This document shows positions 20,677 through 26,866 of a stretch of DNA of 26,866 nt, piece after piece; position 1 is the first letter of the stretch; every line of letters begins with the position of its first letter. Made by a program: the position numbers and the translations under genes. The notes below the pieces were generated by a model. The model was not told the DNA's origin and did no database searches. It saw only the letters and a list, made by a program, of their open reading frames with translations. Location: positions 1 to 26,866 of the IMG/VR virus record IMGVR_UViG_3300027796_000042. One strand, 5' to 3'. Source of the DNA: a virus.

Positions 20677-21144
20677 ATGAGCGATATAGCCGAATTGGGA
20701 CTTGACGGCATAGCCGTCCACGGAAAACGCCCGGAAATCGAGATTTCCCCGTTGGGAACCGCGATCACCCCTGATGAAGTTTCCGACCGGCTGTCTGCGA
20801 ATCTCTACAAGCAATTAAGCGATGGCAGCACGGACACGACCGCCGCTGCCATCGCCCGTGCTGAAATCTACGTCGGAACGATCTTGCGCCGCCTTGGCGT
20901 CGACTTCAACCTCGACAACAAGGTCGTTCGCGAAATAATTCTGCTTAACGTGGTCTACGAGCTCCATATCGCGCTCGGGCACGAAGAAGCAGGACGCGAA
21001 TATCGAATGAAGGCGAAGGATATCATCCTTGCGGCCTTCGGCGATTACCCGGATACCGACAACAAGGCTCCGGGTAACCCGCCCGCCGCTGCGGTCGCCG
21101 TACCGCCGAGGCGGGGCGTTCCGGGTCTTTATGGACGCGCTTGA
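20677..21144 (+). CDS. Mu gp36-like head-tail connector protein (DUF1320)
   Basis: This 155-residue protein starts at the ATG at 20677, preceded by GGAAAGG. It is mostly helical (ITPDEVSDRLSANLYKQLSD, AIARAEIYVGTILRRLGVD, IILLNVVYELHIALGHEEAG, YRMKAKDIILAAFGDY), the pattern of DUF1320/gp36 proteins placed after the capsid gene in Mu-like phages. It likely joins head and tail at the connector. Its last 14 bases overlap the next gene. The proline and alanine-rich C-terminus is not conserved in my recollection. Confidence 0.78.
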   Translation: MSDIAELGLDGIAVHGKRPEIEISPLGTAITPDEVSDRLSANLYKQLSDGSTDTTAAAIARAEIYVGTILRRLGVDFNLDNKVVREIILLNVVYELHIALGHEEAGREYRMKAKDIILAAFGDYPDTDNKAPGNPPAAAVAVPPRRGVPGLYGRA

Positions 21145-21703
21145 AGATCTTGAGCGGAAGCTTGCGAGTCCGCGGGCGCGGCATCTCATCGGGCAGATGG
21201 CCGTTGACGCAATCCGAACACGGCTTGTAAAGGGAGAGGGGTTTGCTCCTCTTTCCGGGGCAACGAAAGAATACCGGGGAGGAAACGCAAAACCGCTGCA
21301 GGACACGAGTAGTATGCGGGAATCGTTCAGCTATCGACTGGACGGTGAAAGCGGCATCGTCGTTGGTTCGGATAATAAGGTAGCCGCCGTTCAGAACGAC
21401 GGCATGACGATCCGCGCGAAGAAGACCTGGCTATTTATCCCGGCTTCGGCTTTTACCAGGCAGCTCATGCGCCGGTACGGCTACAGCCCCAAGGAAGTGC
21501 TCGCGGGTCTCAAGGGTGACGGCTATTCGGTGTTCCGCGCGGGCCGAGCGGTCGGGTATCGCGCGAAACGGAAAGTTAACGGCGAGTACAAGATAACGTG
21601 GGTTTATTGGCTCAAGAAGGAAGTTGTCATCCCGGCGCGAAGGTTCTTTTACCTCGATGAGAACGATCTTCGAACGATGTTCGCCGAGTTGGAGTTGATT
21701 TGA
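21131..21703 (+). CDS. G: Virion morphogenesis / tail completion protein, Mu gpG-like
   Basis: From the ATG at 21131 this is a 190-residue protein; the longer frame to 21029 overlaps the gp36-like gene. It has the Phage_tail_S (PF05069) pattern: GFAPLSGATKEYRG, KPLQDTSSMRESFSY, IVVGSDNKVAAVQNDG, and VVIPARRFFYLDENDL near the C-terminus. Proteins of this family complete the tail or head-tail junction. In Mu the gene lies right after F; here it is instead in the rightward operon after the gp36-like gene, as in siphovirus-type relatives. Confidence 0.85.
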   Translation: MDALEDLERKLASPRARHLIGQMAVDAIRTRLVKGEGFAPLSGATKEYRGGNAKPLQDTSSMRESFSYRLDGESGIVVGSDNKVAAVQNDGMTIRAKKTWLFIPASAFTRQLMRRYGYSPKEVLAGLKGDGYSVFRAGRAVGYRAKRKVNGEYKITWVYWLKKEVVIPARRFFYLDENDLRTMFAELELI

Positions 21704-22140
21704 TGAAAACGATGGAAGCCCTGGACTTCTTTATCGCCCAGCTTTCGCGAGGGATCTCGCTCGGCGACGACAAAACGAAAGTCGTGCTTACTCCGTCAAG
21801 CATTGACGAGAAAGGGCTCGTTATAAAGGTAGGTCTCAAGAAAACCTACTTGAGCGCGCAAACGCAAGTCAGGTCGACGCGGATGTTGAAAATCAGGCTC
21901 GCCGTTGCGGGGTCGATCGAGTCTATAACGGGACTTTCCCAGGCGGTAAGCGCGATCGAAGCGATCGATGCCTATCTGGAAAAGCCCCGGAATCTTGAGA
22001 ACGAATCCGGGGAGCCGATCGCGGACACGCGTATTCTTCAGACCGTATCCCAGGAGGATTCGTTTATCGATTCCCCCGACTCGACTGAAGTACAGGACGC
22101 GCTTGATGAGCGCCTTATCACGATAACGATTCCAGAATAG
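21703..22140 (+). CDS. Mu gp37-like tail terminator-like protein
   Basis: The ATG at 21703 overlaps the previous stop (TGATG), giving a 145-residue protein. It has an N-terminal helix (MEALDFFIAQLSRGISLG), a beta sheet with LVIKVGLKKTYLS and RMLKIRLAVAG, a helix (ESITGLSQAVSAIEAIDAYL) and a C-terminal strand LITITIPE, the fold order of phage tail terminators or gp37-like minor tail proteins. It lies between the gpG-like gene and the tail tube, where a terminator is expected. The family match is by pattern only. Confidence 0.65.
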   Translation: MKTMEALDFFIAQLSRGISLGDDKTKVVLTPSSIDEKGLVIKVGLKKTYLSAQTQVRSTRMLKIRLAVAGSIESITGLSQAVSAIEAIDAYLEKPRNLENESGEPIADTRILQTVSQEDSFIDSPDSTEVQDALDERLITITIPE

Positions 22141-22149
22141 GAGGGGACG

Positions 22150-22293
22150 ATGGCAGGACCACTGGTCGAGAAGACCGAATACGAAACCGACGAGCAAGGA
22201 CGTACGTTCCGGAAGGGAACGCACCCCGACGATAAAACCGCGAAAAGTACCCGCGCGGGCGACTCAAGTAGATCCCAGGAGGAAAAGAAATGA
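22150..22293 (+). CDS. 47-residue small protein between tail terminator and tail tube
   Basis: AGGAGGGG precedes the ATG at 22150; the frame runs to a TGA that overlaps the tail tube ATG at 22290. The product is hydrophilic and charged (MAGPLVEKTEYETDEQGRTF) with no recognised domain. A small gene sits at the same place in Mu (gp38), though I see no sequence match. Strong ribosome site and overlap with the next gene support expression. Confidence 0.65.
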   Translation: MAGPLVEKTEYETDEQGRTFRKGTHPDDKTAKSTRAGDSSRSQEEKK

Positions 22294-22988
22294 GCGACGA
22301 AAAAGCGCTTGAGCTTATTGGCGATGATAGCCAAATCTTTACCGGAAAAATCGCCGCGACCGAACTGGTCGGCGATGGAACGAAAACTCTCGATGCCTTG
22401 GGCGGCGGTACCGTCGGCGACAAATCCGGGGCGGGCATGTACATCGTGACGGCCAAAGGATCGACATCGTTCTTTCCGTCGCTTTTGAACGTCGGGGAAC
22501 TGTATCCTGCAACCGGATCAGAAGTCCTGGTTGTTGGCGATAAGGTCAAAAAACTGGTGCTGGCTCAGATCGCCGACGCGACGGGATGGAAGCTTTCAAT
22601 CACCCGGAACAAGGTCGATACGACCCGTCTTGCGCATCGCTTCAAGAAGTATCGCCTCGGGAAGTACGACGCGACAGGAACCCTCTCATCGATCTTCACC
22701 ATTGGCATCACCGACGCAAACGACGGCCTCATCGCGAAGACCATGAAGACGTTCAAGAAGGCAGCGAGCGGGACGATCACCATCCAAGAAGTCGACGACA
22801 GCCCGCTTTACTTCCTCGGGTACGTCCGCAAGACTGCCGTGTCGGGAGAGACCGAAGATTTCGTTTTCGGTCAGATATACATCCACGATATGACTCTCGG
22901 AGGTCAGTCCGGAAGCGCCCAGTCGTACGACGCCAACATGAGCCTCACGGGCCTCGATCCGGTGTTCTACTCGATCGACATTATCTGA
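22290..22988 (+). CDS. Major tail tube-like protein
   Basis: This 232-residue protein is placed right before the tail chaperones and tape measure, the usual site of the tail tube gene in long-tailed phages. It is beta-rich, with DDSQIFTGKIAATELVGDGT at the start, a central TKKYRL-like basic part, and FGQIYIHDMTLGGQSGSAQ near the C-terminus. No tail sheath gene precedes it, which argues for a non-contractile tail. Family membership is inferred from context and composition. AGGAGG is upstream. Confidence 0.72.
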   Translation: MSDEKALELIGDDSQIFTGKIAATELVGDGTKTLDALGGGTVGDKSGAGMYIVTAKGSTSFFPSLLNVGELYPATGSEVLVVGDKVKKLVLAQIADATGWKLSITRNKVDTTRLAHRFKKYRLGKYDATGTLSSIFTIGITDANDGLIAKTMKTFKKAASGTITIQEVDDSPLYFLGYVRKTAVSGETEDFVFGQIYIHDMTLGGQSGSAQSYDANMSLTGLDPVFYSIDII

Positions 22989-23005
22989 CGAAGGAGAAAC
23001 GCAGA

Positions 23006-23410
23006 ATGGCAATCAAAATCATCACGAAAGAAAAAACTTATATTCCGAAGTTCGACGGAAACCGCTCCGAGCCGCCTGAAAATCAGTGCGTCGTCCGCTA
23101 CAGGACAGCGACGATGGAATTGAAAGGCCAAATCGTCTCTTCTCCCGTCGCGATCGGCGAGTTCGACGCTGCAGGCAAGAGTACCGGAATGAAAGTCGAG
23201 ATCAAGCAGAACGACGAACTCACGATCCGGAAGATGATTGTCGACATCACTCACCTAGGATACCAGGAAGAGGGCTCCAACGACATCACCTATATCTCAG
23301 GTGGCGCGGATCTCCTGAAAGCCCCGGTCTACTACGAGCCCCTTATCAAGGAGCTTCTCGTGGTGCTGAACAAGGAGCTGAAAGCAGACGGTGTAGACCA
23401 AAAAAACTGA
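23006..23410 (+). CDS. Tail assembly chaperone, short form (G-type)
   Basis: This 134-residue protein lies between the tail tube and tape measure genes, where lambda-like phages encode the tail assembly chaperone. It has a beta-rich N-terminal part and an acidic, helical C-terminal part (EPLIKELLVVLNKELKADG). AAGGAG precedes the ATG. Its last sense codons are CAA AAA AAC, directly followed by TGA, forming a slippery heptamer. A fraction of ribosomes should shift -1 and produce a longer form with the downstream domain. The chaperone binds the tape measure protein during tail assembly. Confidence 0.8.
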   Translation: MAIKIITKEKTYIPKFDGNRSEPPENQCVVRYRTATMELKGQIVSSPVAIGEFDAAGKSTGMKVEIKQNDELTIRKMIVDITHLGYQEEGSNDITYISGGADLLKAPVYYEPLIKELLVVLNKELKADGVDQKN

Positions 23411-23739
23411 GAATTGCTTACCGCGTCTTTAAGGCCGGTAAGCAAAATACGCGGATCAGGGAATCCCGTCGCGATCGCTTGCTCTGGAATACGGGCGTGC
23501 TTGATGAAAACGGACAGACGATCTTTATCAAGGCGATCGACGCGGGAACGTACCTGACGGAGGAGTTCTATCAGGCTCTCCATATTTTCTATACCACAGA
23601 AAATCTTGGCGTTCTGCCGTTCGCGGGAGGCTGGGCTGAGCAACCAGAATGGATCGTTACGGTTCTGACGACGCTCAAGGCCGAGCAAGCTCGCATCGAA
23701 CGCGAGGAAATCGAGGAACGCAAAAGAAACGCGAAATAA
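23006..23739 (+). CDS. Tail assembly chaperone, long form (GT-type) by -1 frameshift
   Basis: If ribosomes slip back one base at A AAA AAC (23401-23407), translation continues at CTG (23407) through LRIAYRVFKAG to the stop at 23737-23739, giving about 244 residues (134 + 110). The second domain has no plausible start of its own: the first in-frame GTG/TTG codons are 70 or more bases in and lack a ribosome site. The T part is helical and charged (EEFYQALHIFYTTEN, EQARIEREEIEERKR). This mirrors lambda G/GT, in which the long form recruits tail tube subunits to the tape measure. Confidence 0.85.
23401..23443 (+). other. Programmed -1 frameshift site: slippery heptamer and stimulatory hairpin
   Basis: A AAA AAC (23401-23407) is in the correct phase (X XXY YYZ), followed at once by the zero-frame TGA. 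After an 8-base gap a perfect 8-bp stem GCTTACCG (23416-23423) with CGGTAAGC (23436-23443) and a 12-base loop forms. All parts of a canonical bacterial -1 signal are present with textbook spacing. Confidence 0.88.
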
Positions 23740-23754
23740 GGAGGTACCGGATAA

Positions 23755-26700
23755 ATGGGCAACCAGAAAACAACGCTGGAACTGCGAATAGAACTCGCGG
23801 CGAAAGAGGCCCAGGCGTCCGTTATCTCCCTAAACGCGGATACCGTACGGCTCGCGCAAACTTTCAAAGACATGAATCTCGGAACGACAGCGAGCCAGGC
23901 CGCCATGAAGAAGCTGGAAACGTTCACTGCATCGGCCGCGAAGCAGATGCAGGTGTTCGGTGCCTCGTCGTCGGACGTTCGAAAGGCGCAGGCGGCGATC
24001 CAGTCTACCGTAAGAAAACTCATCGACGATGGTATCGATCCAGAATCGGAATCAATAAAAAAGCTAGCCGCAGAATACAGGAAGCTGGGCGATCAGTCCA
24101 AAGAGCTTGATGACGTCAATAACTCGAACCTTGAAGGCTTCAAAAAGCTCAAGGACGGTATCGCCGCGTCCGCCGCTGCGGTAGCGCTCGTTAAGGTGAT
24201 AGGCAAAGCTCGCGAGTTCGGCTCCTTTGCCCTCGAGTCCGCCGATACCTTCCAGAAGGCACGAAACGAGTTTGGAACCCTGCTCGGGGACATGGAGGCC
24301 GGCGCGGGCCTTTTTGACCGGATCAAGGAATTCAACGATTTTACTCCGTTCAATCTGGATACGACGAAACAAGGCGTGAATGTGCTTTTGTCTGCAGAGG
24401 TACCGCTGTCCGATCTCATTACGAAACTAACCATGTTCGGTGATCTTTCGCAGGGAAACTCCCAGAAGTTCACGAGCTTCATCAACGCATTCGCAAAAGG
24501 CGCGGCAAAAGGCGCTGTTGACATGGAAGTTTTAAACGTGTACGGCGATCAAGGCATTCAAATTCTCGCTGAACTCGCTAAATCGTATGACACAACGAAG
24601 GCTGGCGTTATCAAGATGGCAAGCGAAGGGAAGGTCTCTTTCGAGGACTTTTCCGCAGCCCTCGAGCGTCTTACCGCCGAGGGAGGGCTATATTACGGTG
24701 GGATGGCTCTCGGCGCTAAGGATCTTTCCGCCATGCAGGAAGGGCTCACCGAGTCCGTAACAGGACTCGCGGCAAGTTACGGTTCGATGTTCCTTCCCGT
24801 TGCCAAAGCGGTGTACGGAATACTTACGAATATCACGAACGCAATTAATGACAGCCCTATCCTAAAAGGATTACTCGCGGCGGCAATTACTGGTCTCGTT
24901 TCCGCCTTGGTTATAGCTACGGTAAAAACTATTGCACATGCAGTAGCGAAATGGTCTGAGTTTTCCGCAATCATGGCGGTTAACAGCGCCTTGTCGGTTA
25001 CACAAATCGCTTTAGGTATTGCGATTGCCGCGACAATGATCGCCGTAACGGCATCCACTGCGTATGCCGCATCTCAGCAAAAAGCCGCAAGCGCGACGGC
25101 AGCAACGTCTCTTCGGATGCAAGAACAAACTCAGTACGCCAAAGAAACGGCAGCAGCTATAAATAAATGTCGCGATGCGTATAACGGAATGAGCGACGCT
25201 CAGCTAAACAATGCATTGGCGGCTGCACAGTGGAGCTATGCCCAATCCATGGCTGATTCAAGTCGATACCGATCGCAGGGGAATACGTCGATGGCGAAGG
25301 AGCTGATGCAGCAGGCCAATGCCGCGAAAGCTAATATCGACTCAATTATGTTGATTTTTACTAACCGTAAAGAGTCCTTCATTGATGATCTCTACAAAGA
25401 TACCCTCGACGCCAAGCTGAAATCCTTGCAGGATCAGCTCACGAAGGCGAAGGGGTATCTCGGAGATCCTTCAACGACTCAAGCCCAGAAGGACAAGATC
25501 TCGGCGATTATCGTGAAGCTTCAGCAGGAAATCGCGGACGCGAGTAAGAAGGCAAAGATCACGGTCTCGCTCGGGACTGATTGGCAGGATAAAAACCTGT
25601 CCGGTCTCGAAGCTCTTAACAGGGAGCAGGAGAAATCCGTCGAGTCTCTCAATAAAAAGGCGCAAGATGTCTATAGGAACAACTACGAGACCCAAGCCGA
25701 TTATATTGCGGAGCTGGCCGCCCTGAACGACTATTATGACTCGAAGCGGATGGGAGAACTTAAAAAGGCCCATGACCTCCGGATACAGAGAATCAAGGAA
25801 GAGATGGAATATCAGGCTCTTCTTGCTCGTCAACAGATTACTGACGGAAACACTTCTGTCTCAAGCTACGTTAATTATACTGCTGCGACCGTAAAGAATG
25901 AAGGAGCATCCGCACTAGGCAACACGGATGTTGGCGAGTTTATGACGTCCTTTAAGGAAAGCGGAAACTGGATCATTGCCGTCATTGATACCGTGGTCAA
26001 CGCGATCATGAATAATCTTGATAGCCTCGAAACGTTCGATGTTCTGGTTAACGGCGTCTCCGAGGCCATTAAAGAACTAATGGTGATTATTGGGCCGTTC
26101 CTGGACCAAACCGCTCGCCCAACGCAGGATCTCGTTAATTCTCTCGCGAGATTACTCGCAACAGTCGTAATGCCTGCACTCAAGGTTATTGGGCCTGTAC
26201 TGACGCTGATAACGAATCTGCTCAACATGTTCGTGATTGGAATAACGTTCGTCATACAGGCTTTGAACTTCTTCGGGAATCTCATGACATTTGGGTTGAT
26301 GGGAAAACTCGCTTCATCGATTACAGATATCAATAACTGGTTTTCGGATCTTTCCGACTCATCGGCTGAACTTACGAAATCGCTGGAAAAGGCAAAGGAC
26401 GATATTAATGACTTGTACGACGCAAAGATCGACGCGGTTGAATCCTTGCTCGATGCCCAGATTGATTCTCTGAAGAAGAAACTAGAGCTTGGCCTGATAG
26501 GATACGATGAATACGTGGCGCAGGCCACTTCGTATAATGAATCTGCCGGAGATACTATCGATGCGCTCGACGAAGAACGGAATAAGATGCTTGAAGACAT
26601 CGAAGAACAGCTTGCCGATCAATCGAACTCGATGGTCACAAGCCTTTTCGCTGATGATCTGGCGGATAGCCTTATATCAGGTTTCATTGAAGGAATTGGA

Positions 26701-26866
26701 GACGTAATCGAGAAATATCACATTGATGACATCGCATCGCTCCTGACAGGCGGCTTTTCGTCCCTTTTAACCGGAGGGAAAGGCGGGGTCAAGGGCGGAA
26801 TCATTAACGTGCTGACGGGCGGCATTGGCGGGATCATCGGAGGTATGTTTGATGAAGGAACCCCTT
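23755..26866 (+). CDS. Tape measure protein, 3' end outside the window
   Basis: At least 1037 residues are encoded, with no stop before the window ends. GGAGG precedes the ATG at 23755. The N-terminal 150 residues are coiled coil. A tape-measure N-terminal domain follows (FNDFTPFNLDTTKQGVNVLL, FGDLSQGNSQKFTSFINAFA). Hydrophobic segments lie at about residues 375-397 and 415-443. A long coiled coil spans about 540-700. Further hydrophobic stretches follow, ending in a glycine-rich part (LLTGGFSSLLTGGKGG). This protein sets tail length and is ejected to help DNA cross the host membrane. Gene order and features are firm; total length is unknown. Confidence 0.9.
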   Translation, partial: MGNQKTTLELRIELAAKEAQASVISLNADTVRLAQTFKDMNLGTTASQAAMKKLETFTASAAKQMQVFGASSSDVRKAQAAIQSTVRKLIDDGIDPESESIKKLAAEYRKLGDQSKELDDVNNSNLEGFKKLKDGIAASAAAVALVKVIGKAREFGSFALESADTFQKARNEFGTLLGDMEAGAGLFDRIKEFNDFTPFNLDTTKQGVNVLLSAEVPLSDLITKLTMFGDLSQGNSQKFTSFINAFAKGAAKGAVDMEVLNVYGDQGIQILAELAKSYDTTKAGVIKMASEGKVSFEDFSAALERLTAEGGLYYGGMALGAKDLSAMQEGLTESVTGLAASYGSMFLPVAKAVYGILTNITNAINDSPILKGLLAAAITGLVSALVIATVKTIAHAVAKWSEFSAIMAVNSALSVTQIALGIAIAATMIAVTASTAYAASQQKAASATAATSLRMQEQTQYAKETAAAINKCRDAYNGMSDAQLNNALAAAQWSYAQSMADSSRYRSQGNTSMAKELMQQANAAKANIDSIMLIFTNRKESFIDDLYKDTLDAKLKSLQDQLTKAKGYLGDPSTTQAQKDKISAIIVKLQQEIADASKKAKITVSLGTDWQDKNLSGLEALNREQEKSVESLNKKAQDVYRNNYETQADYIAELAALNDYYDSKRMGELKKAHDLRIQRIKEEMEYQALLARQQITDGNTSVSSYVNYTAATVKNEGASALGNTDVGEFMTSFKESGNWIIAVIDTVVNAIMNNLDSLETFDVLVNGVSEAIKELMVIIGPFLDQTARPTQDLVNSLARLLATVVMPALKVIGPVLTLITNLLNMFVIGITFVIQALNFFGNLMTFGLMGKLASSITDINNWFSDLSDSSAELTKSLEKAKDDINDLYDAKIDAVESLLDAQIDSLKKKLELGLIGYDEYVAQATSYNESAGDTIDALDEERNKMLEDIEEQLADQSNSMVTSLFADDLADSLISGFIEGIGDVIEKYHIDDIASLLTGGFSSLLTGGKGGVKGGIINVLTGGIGGIIGGMFDEGTP

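Larger units (their letters stand above)
102..26866. mobile_element. Mu-like transposable prophage, partial
   Basis: The genes for a MuA-type transposase, MuB-type ATPase, Ner-like regulator, Gam, gp16/GemA and the gp25 to gpF head series appear in Mu order on the minus strand. The gpI protease to tape measure series follows on the plus strand. The window ends inside the tape measure gene and I could not find a convincing phage end on the left, so both boundaries are open. The tail looks non-contractile because no sheath gene is present. Identification as a Mu-like element is firm; the limits are not. Confidence 0.93.

Noticed and set aside
23086-23400. Upstream part of the frame that encodes the T domain
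   Set aside because: Before the slippery site this frame is an arginine-rich shadow of the chaperone gene; only the part after 23407 looks like real protein.
1-26866. tRNA genes, CRISPR arrays, insertion sequences
   Set aside because: No cloverleaf-like sequence, regularly spaced repeats or IS-type transposase other than the MuA homologue was seen.

Overview
The window is most of a Mu-like transposable prophage. It starts at or just outside the end of the late head operon and stops inside the tape measure gene, so neither phage end is seen. Evidence for the Mu class: a MuA-type DDE transposase, a MuB-type AAA ATPase, a Ner-like regulator, Gam, GemA/gp16, the gp25-gp26-gp27-gp28-gp29-gpF head packaging series, and a gpI protease with nested scaffold. 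No contractile sheath gene lies between the head-completion genes and the tape measure; there is one tail tube-like gene and a frameshifted chaperone pair, so the tail is probably long and non-contractile (as in B3/D3112-type Mu relatives). The host cannot be fixed from sequence alone. The protein at the head of the lysis cassette resembles the DUF261 family that I know mainly from spirochaetes (Borrelia, Treponema), so a spirochaete host is my best but weak guess.

Layout. (1) 1-145: hairpin terminator after the leftward late operon. (2) 146-6991, minus strand: lysis cassette, then gp25-, gp26-, gp27-, terminase, portal and F genes, all transcribed leftward. (3) 6992-9600, minus strand: a late promoter box and terminator, an AT-rich solitary gene, then small accessory genes (zinc ribbon, membrane protein, Cys-rich peptide, two HTH modules). 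(4) 9591-14975, minus strand: early operon reading ner-like, A, B, a DUF3102-like gene, a small gene, gam, gemA and a coiled-coil gene. (5) 14976-15436: non-coding control region with two dyad operators and a strong leftward promoter facing the repressor. (6) 15437-18213, plus strand: S24/LexA-like repressor, a membrane-anchored protein, then a two-gene operon that looks like lambda RexA/RexB. (7) 18223-26866, plus strand: terminator, a second copy of the late promoter box, then protease/scaffold, decoration protein, capsid, head-tail joining, tail tube, tail chaperones and tape measure.

How it fits together. The repressor and the leftward early promoter form the lysis/lysogeny switch. Repressor-side genes are likely expressed in the lysogen and may protect it from other phages. 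Compared with Mu, the block from regulator to F is inverted relative to the block from gpI to tail, so the head gene set is split over two divergent late operons. Both late operons start with nearly the same module, a CCCCGG hairpin terminator followed by an 18/22-identical box, which suggests one late activator drives both.

The most notable points are: the RexAB-like pair beside the repressor; the duplicated terminator plus late box flanking the control region; an A10 tract where a -1 shift would fuse portal to F; a textbook -1 frameshift site (A AAA AAC, stop, hairpin) in the tail chaperone gene; and a DUF261-like, possibly papain-fold protein in the endolysin position.
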